From CAYYWP01 sp050176585 (lineage in GTDB: Bacteria > Desulfobacterota > Binatia > HRBIN30 > CADEER01), in contig JBFXHX010000002.1 in assembly GCA_050176585.1 (NCBI GenBank), positions 137,605-201,604 of the forward strand: DNA of 64,000 nucleotides, given 5' to 3'. The stretch's first letter is position 1, and each line of letters begins with the position of its first letter. The translations under genes and the position numbers were made by a program. Below the pieces are notes generated by a model, which did no database searches, was not told where the DNA came from, and was given only the letters and a program-made list of their open reading frames with translations. Below are positions 17,711-26,153 of the stretch, one piece after another.

Positions 17711-18781
17711 TCAGTCGCTAGCGCGCAACGCCTCCACCACGCTGGTGACGTTGTAGTTGACCATGTCGAGATATCCGTCCGTTCCCGGTCGCGCACCGAC
17801 CTGGTTCGCCATGCGGACCACGCGGGCACCGGTCTCCCGGGCGACCAGATCGGCATGGCGCGGATCGTAGTAGGCGGCGGCGAGAATCAGTGGTACCTCT
17901 CTGGCCTGCATCATCTCCACGACCTCGCGCAGGTGCTTGGTGGTGGGCGGAACGCCGGGCTTGGGCTCTAGATCCCCCGCAATCTGCAAGCCGAAGCGGC
18001 GGGCGAAGTAGGGCCACATGGGGTGATCGTCCACCGCCTTGGTGCCATAGTACGGCGCCAGCTGCCCGAGCCAGCCGCCGAGCTGCTCCAATTCCCCCTG
18101 TTTCTCTAGGAACGGCGTCAACTTGCCGTACTCGGCCAAGGTGGCGAGCTTCTCAGCCCCATACTTCCGCGCCAGCACCGGGCCGACCAGGGCATCATCG
18201 AGCCGCGCCTTGAAATCGTCGTAGCGCGCCGCGAAATACGACGCCTCGGCCGGGCGCGTGGCCGACAGCACGTCGCGGATGAGCGCGGCGACCTTGAGGC
18301 CCATCAAAGGATCGACGAGATAGTGCGGGTTGCCCCACGGGTGGACATCGCCCATCGACCGATCGATCGGGACCGAGGGAACATTGAGCGGACTGATGAC
18401 CGCCGAGGCATCGACGTAACCCACACTGCCGGGTTGGATCCGCGGGTTGCGCGCGCCGTCGATGAGCACGGGCACGTAGCCCATCTCGAGGTCCAGGCCG
18501 TTGACCACCAGCAGGTCGGCGCTGTTGAGGGCCTTGACATAACTCGGCCTGGCTTCGACGAAGTGCGGATCTTCGCTCGGCTTCGCCAGCACCGACACCG
18601 AAACGCGTTCACCCCCGACGACGCGCACCAAAGCGCCGAGATCCGGGGTCGACGCCACGACCTGGATTGGAGAAACGGCCACGGCCGGCCGCGCGGCCAA
18701 ACAGCTCAGGAAGACGGAGAGTGTCACAGCCGCACAGTCAGCCGCGGTCGCGCCCCGCGAGGTTCGACTTCTGCTCCACAT
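17711..18781 (-). CDS. Metal ABC transporter substrate-binding protein (ZnuA/TroA family)
   Basis: 356 aa with a signal peptide (about 1-36). Cluster A-I features include VVASTPDLGALVRVVGGERV and the long backbone helix near 160-200. Candidate metal ligands are H73 (DPHFVE), H147 or H153 (DVHPWGNPHY), H253 (DDHPMWPYF) and an Asp near 306. Such proteins capture Zn2+ or Mn2+ in the periplasm for a ZnuBC-type transporter. No permease or ATPase gene is adjacent. It lies 15 nt after an outer-membrane barrel gene, so the two form an operon. AAGGA precedes ATG 18781. Zn2+ is favoured by the His-rich partner and the neighbours; the metal is not proven. Confidence 0.9.
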   Translation of the reverse strand: MWSRSRTSRGATAADCAAVTLSVFLSCLAARPAVAVSPIQVVASTPDLGALVRVVGGERVSVSVLAKPSEDPHFVEARPSYVKALNSADLLVVNGLDLEMGYVPVLIDGARNPRIQPGSVGYVDASAVISPLNVPSVPIDRSMGDVHPWGNPHYLVDPLMGLKVAALIRDVLSATRPAEASYFAARYDDFKARLDDALVGPVLARKYGAEKLATLAEYGKLTPFLEKQGELEQLGGWLGQLAPYYGTKAVDDHPMWPYFARRFGLQIAGDLEPKPGVPPTTKHLREVVEMMQAREVPLILAAAYYDPRHADLVARETGARVVRMANQVGARPGTDGYLDMVNYNVTSVVEALRASD

Positions 18782-18796
18782 GGGTCGGTCCTTTCC

Positions 18797-20398
18797 TCAA
18801 TATTTGTGCGCCGGGTGGGTGCCGTAGAGCACCTCGAAGCCCAGCCATACGCTGGAGGCGCTATGGTCGCCGGGCAGAAACTTGGCATTGTCGAAGTTGT
18901 ACTGCAGGCGAATGCGCGAAAACTCCGAAGGCTGATAGACCAGCAACGGCGAGATGCGCAGTCGATCGTCGCGGAACGGGTCCCCCTGCCGGCTCACCAG
19001 TGATCCGTCCATCACGCTGCGCCCGCTGCCGCTGGCGTATTCGGCGCGCAAGCCGAGCGCCCACGGGTGTTTGAACCCCCACAGCACGTAGGAATAGAAC
19101 CCGTAGTCGCGCAGGAGGGCGCCGGGAAGGTTGTTGGGAAAATCGACCATCGCTTCCTCCTCGCCGCCGCCGTGGGAATGATCATGACCGCCGCCCGTCT
19201 CTTCGGCTTGCGTCCCGGCGATGAACCAATCGGCCGTGTAGTCGCGCTTCATGGCCTCGGTCTGCCAGACGACGAACGGCCAGCCGCGGAAGTTCTCCGC
19301 CGGCCTCCATTTGAACGTCAGGTCAGTGCCGTAGATGAACGTCTGAGCACCGACGCCCGTCGAGTTCGGACCGTACAAGCCGGAGAACCCGAGAAGGCCC
19401 GTGATCTCGTCCGACACTTCCCAGAAATTGGCGAAACGGGCGAGGTAGAGGAGGTCACCGAGGTTATTCACGTCCGTGGTGACGGCCGGCCGCCCGCCGA
19501 TACCTGCCTCGCCGTTCAGAAAGCTCTGGGTGAGGTCGAACTCGTCCGCGTCGGTGACGCCGACGTCAACTTCGGAGAACCACGGCAACGGGGCGAGCCA
19601 GCTCAGCTCAGCACCGACCGAACGGAGGCCTTCCGGCCCCATCAGCCGAGTGTTGATGACGGGCTGGTCTATGAAGGTCCACGCGTGCGCATGCGTGGGG
19701 TTGATGCGGCCGAAAGGGAGTAGAAAATACCCGCCGCGCAGCCGCAGATCGTATGGAAGCGAGGTAGTGGTAATGAATGCCTCTTCCAGCTCGACGAAGC
19801 TGTCGGTGAACACGATGTGCGCTTCGCCTAGAAAATAGGGATCGACGGCACCGGCAAAAGAGAGCTCGCCTTGCTGCAAAGTAAAACCGCGCCGTGTGGG
19901 ATCGTGCGCGCCGCCTTGGAGATCGCGTAAGGTCTGGCCGTTTTCCGTCGACCAACCGGCCGCAACCAGGGTGTCGAACGAGACGTCGATGAGGCGCAAC
20001 TGCGCTCCACCGACGCGGCGCGCCAGCAGCGCCGGTAGATCGGCCACGGCACCGGTCCGCGCCGGCTGCGTCACGTCCGTCGGCGGTCGCACCTCGGCCA
20101 GCGCTTTGTCGATCTCGGTCTGCACGCTCGGCGTGGGAGCGGCCGCCTGAGCGGGCGGGCGCTTGGCCGGTTCCGCAGGCGCCCCTACCGTGCTGAGATG
20201 ATCCAGCCGCTGCTCGAGCTGCTGGATTTGTTTCTGCTGCTCGGCATTGACGCGGATGAGCTCCTGCATTTGCCGCTTCAGTGTCTCCAACTCGGCCTCA
20301 GGCTGAGCGAGCACGGGCGGCGCAAACGGCGCAATGCCCAATGCGGCGAAGAACAATACGACACGCGGCAGAGCGCGCGCGCGAGGCACGTGATCCAT
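18797..20398 (-). CDS. Outer-membrane beta-barrel protein with coiled coil and His-rich loop
   Basis: 533 aa. A signal peptide (1-31) is followed by a coiled coil (about 32-70, LETLKRQMQELIRVNAEQQK), a Pro/Ala linker, then a long region of alternating beta strands ending in aromatic Tyr. The stretch HAHAWTFIDQPVINTRLMGPEG resembles outer-membrane porin-like proteins that I recall near znuA genes. Residues 402-416 form a His/Glu-rich loop (GGGHDHSHGGGEEEAM), suited to bind zinc at the surface or periplasmic face. First gene of a two-gene operon with the ZnuA-like gene; GAGGAG lies before ATG 20398. The likely role is passage or capture of metal across the outer membrane. Confidence 0.75.
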   Translation of the reverse strand: MDHVPRARALPRVVLFFAALGIAPFAPPVLAQPEAELETLKRQMQELIRVNAEQQKQIQQLEQRLDHLSTVGAPAEPAKRPPAQAAAPTPSVQTEIDKALAEVRPPTDVTQPARTGAVADLPALLARRVGGAQLRLIDVSFDTLVAAGWSTENGQTLRDLQGGAHDPTRRGFTLQQGELSFAGAVDPYFLGEAHIVFTDSFVELEEAFITTTSLPYDLRLRGGYFLLPFGRINPTHAHAWTFIDQPVINTRLMGPEGLRSVGAELSWLAPLPWFSEVDVGVTDADEFDLTQSFLNGEAGIGGRPAVTTDVNNLGDLLYLARFANFWEVSDEITGLLGFSGLYGPNSTGVGAQTFIYGTDLTFKWRPAENFRGWPFVVWQTEAMKRDYTADWFIAGTQAEETGGGHDHSHGGGEEEAMVDFPNNLPGALLRDYGFYSYVLWGFKHPWALGLRAEYASGSGRSVMDGSLVSRQGDPFRDDRLRISPLLVYQPSEFSRIRLQYNFDNAKFLPGDHSASSVWLGFEVLYGTHPAHKY

Positions 20399-20515
20399 GA
20401 TGGCTGTCTCCTCGAGACTGAGAGCCCGGCGCGCGCGATGGCACGCCGTCTCCCCTGGCCGCTGCTAGCAGCGTCGGGAAACCGACCGAGTACTACGACG
20501 GGTCGAAGGAGCTCT

Positions 20516-20881
20516 TCAGGAGGACACGCCAGGCGGCGCGCGTGGTGCAGCGCGTGAGAGGCTCGAAGCGGATGCGCACTGCTGCGGCGCATCCCGCCAC
20601 GCGGTGGAGATCGAGCACGGGTCGAAGCTGGGTACGGCGGCGAGGAGGCTGCTCTTCCCGCTGGCGAGCGCGCCACACCAAACGCACGCCGACGGCTCAT
20701 GCGCGACGCACTGGGTATCGTCCGCGGCCCACTCGGCATCGCCAGAAGCGCCGATGGGTGCAGAGCCGCACAATTGGGCAGCGTGCGATCGGTGCACAGC
20801 CGGCAGAATCACCTGGATGGCAAGCGCGACACCGCACAGCGCCATCGCGCAGGCGGGGCGGATTCCGTTCCGGCCGGTCAT
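20516..20881 (-). CDS. Small secreted Cys/His-rich protein (DUF2946-like)
   Basis: 121 aa from ATG 20881. A hydrophobic signal segment (MALCGVALAIQVILPAVH) is followed by CVAHEPSACVWCGALASGKSSLL, a C-x-x-C pair with a nearby His. This layout resembles small DUF2946-type proteins encoded near metal transport genes. The same strand stays open further upstream (to 21043) without similarity. It diverges from another protein of similar design (21123-21428) and lies just upstream of the metal operon on the same strand. A periplasmic metal-binding role is inferred only. Confidence 0.6.
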   Translation of the reverse strand: MTGRNGIRPACAMALCGVALAIQVILPAVHRSHAAQLCGSAPIGASGDAEWAADDTQCVAHEPSACVWCGALASGKSSLLAAVPSFDPCSISTAWRDAPQQCASASSLSRAAPRAPPGVSS

Positions 20882-20991
20882 CGTACGTGGCGCAGCTAAA
20901 CAGACACACGGCGCATCCGCAACCCGCTCAGAACGACGCGCCGATGCCACCGCGCGCGGCGAATGGGTCGCATTGATCAGCGGGTTGCAGA

Positions 20992-21002
20992 TGTCACTGA
21001 CA
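20992..21002. promoter_or_regulatory. TGTCACTGACA inverted repeat in divergent intergenic region
   Basis: A perfect 5-bp inverted repeat with a 1-nt centre lies between the two divergent small Cys/His protein genes (20881 and 21123). A second, wider inverted repeat, GCAACCCGCT (20919-20928) with AGCGGGTTGC (20979-20988), flanks it on one side. Either could be an operator. It does not match the textbook AT-rich Zur box. Confidence 0.35.
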
Positions 21003-21122
21003 CGTCGGAGAGTCCGCCGCGTGAGGTTCCAGACCATCTTCAAAACGCGGCTTTGAGGATCCCCAACGGCCAGCGCAGTTCAGATTGACCCGCCCAACGG
21101 CGCTTTGTTACGGTGCGCCCTC

Positions 21123-21428
21123 GTGATCCGAACCGCGCAAAGCTCTTCACGGCGTCGGGGGCTGGTCCCGCTGGTGCTGGCGATCGCGTTGGCCGCCCAA
21201 TTGGGCGCGTGGGTGCACACGGCGATCCACAGCGAGGCGTTCGGGTCGCGAGCGGAATGCACGACTTGCGCGTGGGCGAAGCACAATCCCGCTGCAGTCA
21301 GCGCCGGCAGTTACGAGCCGCTGCCGCTCGTCGCGCTCGCCGAACCTGCGCCGCCCTCGCATCGCCCCGGCCAGAGCATCGACCGCGCGGAACCCAGCGG
21401 CCGCGCCCCTCCCAGCGCGTGCGCCTAA
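21123..21428 (+). CDS. Small secreted Cys-pair protein (DUF2946-like)
   Basis: 101 aa from GTG 21123 (TTG 21105 is an alternative start). Signal segment LVPLVLAIALAAQLGAWVHTAIH, then CTTCAWAKHNP, a C-x-x-C followed by His, and a Pro-rich tail. The design matches the divergent neighbour at 20516-20881, and both sit inside the proposed metal locus. No enzyme signature is visible. Confidence is limited by the short length and the weak ribosome-binding site. Confidence 0.55.
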   Translation: MIRTAQSSSRRRGLVPLVLAIALAAQLGAWVHTAIHSEAFGSRAECTTCAWAKHNPAAVSAGSYEPLPLVALAEPAPPSHRPGQSIDRAEPSGRAPPSACA

Positions 21429-21611
21429 GGGCGCGTTTCTCCGCATTCGGCGCGCGCCCATAGGCGGCCGGTGCACCCGTTTGGCCGCGCTCTCATCGCG
21501 GCATGCGGGTGCTGGGTGGATGTCCTGCCGGGCGCGCCGGTCTGCTTCGCCCGCGCTCGCGTATCGCATCGCCCGCACGGCTCCAGCGCGGGCCTTGTCC
21601 TGGGAGGAGTA

Positions 21612-22235
21612 ATGCAAAGAACGACAACCACTCTGCTTAAGTGGCTTCGCGCATCGCGCTCGCTGGCCGGCGCTGCCGCAGTGGCGGCGCTGGTCAGCGG
21701 CAGTGGCTGCGGATCCGGCGACCCGCCGCCCGGCTTCTTCTTCTTCACGCTCGAAGAAGGCACGCCCGTGGACATCGAGATCACGGCGATCACCGCTGAT
21801 CCCGGCACGACTGCCGCGCTCAAGTTGCACGACGTTGTGCTCGATGAACCCTCCGAAAGCATACAGATTGGCCAGGCGGTGGAAGGCCTCCACGTCCACC
21901 CCGAATGGCTGGCGACCGCACCGGGCGGTCCGTTCGTCGCCTACACGTTCAGCATCTCATTCCGCCTCACCACCGAGTCAGCCACATACGAGGACTCGGA
22001 CGAGTACACTGCTCTGCTCCAGCTGACATCGGAACCGCCGAGCCCGGATCAGCACGAGAGCGAGATCTTCATCGGCTCGACGCGACAAGGCGGCGGGCAG
22101 TTGGCGGCGCAGTACGACTTCGACGAGCCGATTCTGCTCTTTTTCGACCAATGTCTAATCGGCGGCGAGCAGCCCTGCACCGGCGGCATCGCGCTGTACA
22201 GCAACACCGACCCGGGCTTTGCGCCGCACGAGTGA
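21612..22235 (+). CDS. Secreted lipoprotein-like protein of the All3515 type, modules in B-A order
   Basis: 207 aa. The signal sequence ends VSGSGCGSG, a possible lipobox. Module B (about 45-135) contains VDIEITAI, a KLHDVVLDE segment and the motif LHVHPEW, then a beta-rich stretch to DEYTALLQLTSE. Module A (about 137-200) runs QHESEIFIGSTRQGGGQL, YDFDEPILL and GGIALYSNTDPGF. The same two modules occur in the next gene in reverse order. They resemble, from memory, the Zur-repressed All3515 family of cyanobacteria. The HVHP motif suggests metal binding. A strong GGGAGGAG lies just before ATG 21612. Confidence 0.7.
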   Translation: MQRTTTTLLKWLRASRSLAGAAAVAALVSGSGCGSGDPPPGFFFFTLEEGTPVDIEITAITADPGTTAALKLHDVVLDEPSESIQIGQAVEGLHVHPEWLATAPGGPFVAYTFSISFRLTTESATYEDSDEYTALLQLTSEPPSPDQHESEIFIGSTRQGGGQLAAQYDFDEPILLFFDQCLIGGEQPCTGGIALYSNTDPGFAPHE

Positions 22236-22278
22236 TGTCGGCGAAGGCGGTCCACGCCCCTCCGGCGCCGCGGGTCTG

Positions 22279-22315
22279 GACGGGTCGCGCAAGCGACCGT
22301 CAGCCCGGCACCGGG
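22279..22315 (+). other. Two adjacent RNA hairpins between the All3515-like genes
   Basis: GACGGGTCGC pairs with GCGACCGTC (22279-22301) around a GCAA tetraloop with one bulge. Two nucleotides later CCCGG (22304-22308) pairs with CCGGG (22311-22315), although its 2-nt loop would force fraying. No T-run follows. Possible roles are a terminator or processing element for the upstream gene, or a leader structure for the downstream gene. I could not match it to a known riboswitch. Confidence 0.4.
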
Positions 22316-22422
22316 AGGGACGTGCGCACTGCCGAGGCTCCGGATCTGGAGCGTCACTGCGCCGCATGACGAGGATGTGCGAGAGCGGAACACCCGCTGC
22401 GGCGCGGCGGCAGGAGGAACCG

Positions 22423-23268
22423 ATGAGACACGCGTCGGCGTTGGGTCTGCTCGCCGCATGGATCGCGACCGTTGCGGCGCAATCCGGCCTTGCCCAGCAC
22501 GGAAGCGACATGCTGATCGCCTCGAGCGCGAACGGGAGCGGCGCACTGGTGCTCGACTACGACTTCCCGGCGCGGATCGTGGTTACCGAAAGTTTCAAAG
22601 CGGGCGGCATCACGCTCTACAGCCGTACGGAGCCCGGCTTCAACGCGCTGATGGTCGACCGCCCAGCCGAGGGGTTGTTCGCGCTCGACAGCGATACCGC
22701 AGTGCGCTGCGCGATCACGGATATCGAGGAAGGCGCGTCGGTACACATCAATGGTACGACTCTGGACGCGATCGACGAGACCGCGGTCATCGGCAGCGCG
22801 CCACACCTGCACGTGCATCCGATCTGGCGTCTCACCCTGCCGGATGGCGTGATCGCCACCCGGCGCATCAGATTTTCGCTGACCGGCACGCGCGGCTATA
22901 ACGACTCCGTTCACTACGAAGCGCAGCTCACCAATGACCCGAGCGGCGCACTCGCATCACCGACGCCCAGTCCCACGGCCATCCCGCCGAGCCCCATCCA
23001 CACTGCGAGCATCACGCCCACCGCAGTCGCGAGCACACGCGCCACGGCCGCCCGCACCCCATCCGCTCCGCTCCCGCAGTGTCCGGGGGACTGCGACGAC
23101 AACGGCATCGTGGCGGTGAACGAGATCATCGCCGCGGTCAACATCGCCCTCGCCGCTGCGCCGATCGCCAGTTGCCCGGCGATCGATCGCGACGGTAACC
23201 AAACCGTGAGCGTGAGTGAGCTCGTTCGCGCGGTGCATATGGCGCTGAGCGGTTGCGCATCGGGGTGA
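22423..23268 (+). CDS. Secreted All3515-type protein, modules in A-B order, with C-terminal EF-hand module
   Basis: 281 aa from ATG 22423, preceded by AGGAGGA. After a signal peptide (1-24), module A reads QHGSDMLIASSANGSG, DYDFPARIVV and GGITLYSRTEPGF. Module B follows with a VRCAITDIEEG segment, TTLDAIDETAVIG, LHVHPIW and FSLTGTRGYNDSVHYEAQL. A Pro/Thr/Ser linker leads to a two-loop EF-hand module (CPGDCDDNGIV, then DRDGNQTVSVSEL, closing at C279). The A-B order is also what I recall for All3515-type proteins repressed by the zinc regulator Zur. It is probably an exported metal-binding protein. The relation to the preceding gene is clear by eye; the family name is from memory. Confidence 0.75.
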   Translation: MRHASALGLLAAWIATVAAQSGLAQHGSDMLIASSANGSGALVLDYDFPARIVVTESFKAGGITLYSRTEPGFNALMVDRPAEGLFALDSDTAVRCAITDIEEGASVHINGTTLDAIDETAVIGSAPHLHVHPIWRLTLPDGVIATRRIRFSLTGTRGYNDSVHYEAQLTNDPSGALASPTPSPTAIPPSPIHTASITPTAVASTRATAARTPSAPLPQCPGDCDDNGIVAVNEIIAAVNIALAAAPIASCPAIDRDGNQTVSVSELVRAVHMALSGCASG

Positions 23269-23344
23269 TTGCGCCGTCGCTGATATGAGACGGGGCGGAT
23301 CGCGCCTCCGCGTCGCGGCGGCCGCACTCGGCGCGCGAGCCGGC

Positions 23345-24514
23345 CTATTTCGCTTCACCGGCCCACGCCGCGACCGGGATCGGTACCCGGGCGGTGCCGA
23401 TGGCGAACACCACGCCGGCGGCGATTGGCATCACGGCGACGAGCGTGAACATCACGCGGTAGCCGAACGCCTCGGCGACGAGGCCGAAGGCGGACGCGCT
23501 CGCCGCCAGGCCCAACGTGAACGCGCCGCTGAACAGCGCTTGCGAACGGCCGAGTTGCGCCTCGCCGGCCAAATCGACCACGAGCGCATGCAGGGTCGGA
23601 TAGGTGACGCCCTGCGCCAAACCCAACACGGCTCCCGCCGCGAGCAACGACGGCACGCTGTGGACGCGGCTGAACCAGAACATCGCGCAGGCAAGCGCCA
23701 TCAGCGCCGGCACGATGACCTGGCGGCGGCCGAAGGAGTCGGAGAGGCCAGCCGCCATGACGCGCGACAGAATGCAGGCGCTGGTATACGCGGCAGAATA
23801 GAATCCGATGCGGCCCAGCCCTTCGTCGGTGATGAACGTCGGCATGAACGTGTGCACCGCGCCGAAGCCGAGCCCGATGAGAAACATGGTGGCCGCCACG
23901 ATCCAGTGCACGCCGTGCAGCCGACGTTCGCCGGGAACGCGAGCGCGCCGAGCGGCCGCGGCCTCGCGCAGCGGCAGCGCCAAGATCAGCGCTACTACGG
24001 AGCAGAATGCAGTGGCTGCGAACAGCGCATCGAACCCGCCGCGAATGACGATCTCCTCGCCGACGCCGGCCGAAACCGCGTGCGTGACCACGGTGGAGAG
24101 CCCGAAGACGCCGAGCGCCTGCGCGCGCCGGTTCGGCGGGGCGAATGCAGCGGCAAAGGTCGTGGTCGCGGTGAAGGACGCGGACAGGCTCACGCCCTGC
24201 AGAAAGCGCAGCGCGTACATGGACGGCCCGAGCGAATCCACGAACAGAAAGCCGATCGCGGCTAGCGTGAGCCCGATAGCCCCGGAGAAGAGGAAGATGC
24301 GACGGCCCCACCGATCGATGGTCAACCCGACGAAGGGCAGCGCCGCCATCGAGGCGAACCCGGCTGTCCCCATCACCCACCCGATCACCGCGTCGCCCGC
24401 TCCCAGCGTGCGCAGGTGCAGCGGCAGTAGAAAGTATGCGGTCAGATTCAAAAAGAGGAACAGGTTCGCCAAGGTGACGCGCAAGAAGGGGGCGCTGAGC
24501 AGGCGATCGGACAT
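23345..24514 (-). CDS. MFS transporter (paralogue A)
   Basis: 389 aa, twelve predicted helices. The MFS motif between helices 2 and 3 is GLTIDRWGRRIFL. Segments such as AQGVTYPTLHALVVDLAGEAQLGRSQALF are nearly identical to the transporter at 26154-27308, showing recent duplication. The substrate cannot be read from the sequence; drug or metabolite export is typical for this MFS type. It is the last gene of a same-strand run (polymerase IV, MFS, DASS, MFS) and converges on the EF-hand All3515-like gene. The ATG 24514 has only a weak ribosome-binding site. Confidence 0.88.
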   Translation of the reverse strand: MSDRLLSAPFLRVTLANLFLFLNLTAYFLLPLHLRTLGAGDAVIGWVMGTAGFASMAALPFVGLTIDRWGRRIFLFSGAIGLTLAAIGFLFVDSLGPSMYALRFLQGVSLSASFTATTTFAAAFAPPNRRAQALGVFGLSTVVTHAVSAGVGEEIVIRGGFDALFAATAFCSVVALILALPLREAAAARRARVPGERRLHGVHWIVAATMFLIGLGFGAVHTFMPTFITDEGLGRIGFYSAAYTSACILSRVMAAGLSDSFGRRQVIVPALMALACAMFWFSRVHSVPSLLAAGAVLGLAQGVTYPTLHALVVDLAGEAQLGRSQALFSGAFTLGLAASASAFGLVAEAFGYRVMFTLVAVMPIAAGVVFAIGTARVPIPVAAWAGEAK

Positions 24515-24605
24515 TACCGCTGACCGGCTATCTCAGTCTGGCGCGGTGACTCAAGCCCGCTATCCCGCGTAGGCGATCGGCTCAAATTCCTGGCGCGTGA
24601 CCGGC

Positions 24606-26075
24606 TCAGCGCGCCACCAGGCCGAACCATAAGGTCAGGAGTACGACGCCCACGCAGTCCAGCACCACGCCATAGCGGATCATCTGCCGCTGGGTCACGT
24701 AACCGGTGGCGTAGACCATCGCGTTCGGCGCTGTCGACACCGGCAGCATGAAGCCGAACGTGCAGGCCACCGTCGCCGCGAGACCGAGGCCGAGCGCATC
24801 GCCGCCTACCTGTGCGCTCACCGCCATCACCACCGGCACCACCATGTTGGCGCTCGCGGTGTTCGATGCGGTTTCAGAAACGGCGATCGCCAGCGCGCAC
24901 GACATGAACACGGTCAGCACGCGGTAATCCACGGGTACGTACGCGGCGAGCGTCTCGCCGAGCGCCTGCGCGAGCCCACTGTGTATCATCAGCTGGCCGA
25001 GACACATCCCGCCAGCGAACAGCAGCACCACCGGCCAGTCGATCTCGGCGAGATCGCGCAGCTCCAAGATCGGCCGGTCGTCCGCCCGGTCTCTGTGCAG
25101 CCAGAACAGCGGCGCGGTCACGAGCACCGGCACGACCGCCTCGGGCAGATGGTTGTCGAAGAAGGCCGCGGCGGATGGCCACGCTAGGCTGAGCAGCGAG
25201 GGAGCGATCCAGAGCACGCCCGCGGACAGCAGCGCCGCGGCGACCCATTTTTCCACCGGCCGCCAGGGACCGAGCGCCGCATAGCGCGCGACCATTTGGG
25301 CGCGATCGTAACGGAGCGCCAGCCGTTCGTGGCGGAAGGCAAACGACAGGTACGCCATCATGATCAGCAAGCAGGCGAACGTCACCGGGAACACCTTCAC
25401 CACCCACTCGCCGAAGCCGATGCGCTGTCCGGTCGCCTGCTCGATCAATCCGATGCCGATCAGATTGGGTGGGGTGCCGACCGGGGTGAACAAGCCCCCA
25501 ACCGACGCCGAATAGGTGACGATCAGCATGAGCGCTGCCCCATAAGTCGGCGTGGCCCTGCGAGATTCACCGCCAATCATGGCTAGGAGGACGGCCTGCG
25601 CGATCGGCAGCATCATGGCGGTCACCGCCGTATTGCTCATCCAAGCCGACAACGCGGCGGTGGTGACACCGAGCAACAGGAACGCGCGCAATGGGTCGCT
25701 GCCGACGGCGCGCAGCGCCAGGGCGCCGTATGCGATCCGTTCGCTCAAGTGGTGCTTGAAGGTCACGCGGGCCAGCAGAAAGCTGCCGATGAACAACGCG
25801 ATCAGCGGATTGCCGAAGCCGCCGAATGCCTTCTCCACGGGAGCCACGCCGAACACGACGCAGAGCGCGGGCCCGAGCAATGCCGTCGCGGCGAGCGGCA
25901 GGGCCTCGCTGATCCACAGCGTGGCGATCACCATCAACACGGCGGTCAGTCGCCGCCCCGTCTCCGGCACCCCCGGCAGGGGGAACGCATACGCAGTTGC
26001 GGCCAACAGCACCGCTACCGCCACCACCGTCGCGCGCGACCGCCCGCCCATCGGGCGCGCCCCCCCCTGATCCAT
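24606..26075 (-). CDS. DASS/SLC13-type sodium:anion symporter
   Basis: 489 aa with about eleven to thirteen hydrophobic segments. Both sodium-site SNT signatures are visible: MSNTAVTAMMLP (first half) and SETASNTASANMVVPV (second half), together with GGLFTPVGTPPNLIG. Family members import dicarboxylates, citrate or sulfate with Na+. It starts at ATG 26075 behind AAGGAG and lies between two paralogous MFS genes on the same strand. Which anion is carried is unknown; a link to the nearby metal locus is not shown. Confidence 0.92.
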   Translation of the reverse strand: MDQGGARPMGGRSRATVVAVAVLLAATAYAFPLPGVPETGRRLTAVLMVIATLWISEALPLAATALLGPALCVVFGVAPVEKAFGGFGNPLIALFIGSFLLARVTFKHHLSERIAYGALALRAVGSDPLRAFLLLGVTTAALSAWMSNTAVTAMMLPIAQAVLLAMIGGESRRATPTYGAALMLIVTYSASVGGLFTPVGTPPNLIGIGLIEQATGQRIGFGEWVVKVFPVTFACLLIMMAYLSFAFRHERLALRYDRAQMVARYAALGPWRPVEKWVAAALLSAGVLWIAPSLLSLAWPSAAAFFDNHLPEAVVPVLVTAPLFWLHRDRADDRPILELRDLAEIDWPVVLLFAGGMCLGQLMIHSGLAQALGETLAAYVPVDYRVLTVFMSCALAIAVSETASNTASANMVVPVVMAVSAQVGGDALGLGLAATVACTFGFMLPVSTAPNAMVYATGYVTQRQMIRYGVVLDCVGVVLLTLWFGLVAR

Positions 26076-26153
26076 CGCTGCCGCTCCTTAGCGGCCGGGC
26101 CGTGCCGGCGCCAGCGCGGCGGCGCGCGCGCACTCCACCGCGCAGCGTCCGCC

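Noticed and set aside
22236..22422. Possible cobalamin or other riboswitch (AGCCCGG-like text)
   Set aside because: The surrounding conserved boxes are absent, and the downstream gene is not a B12-related gene.
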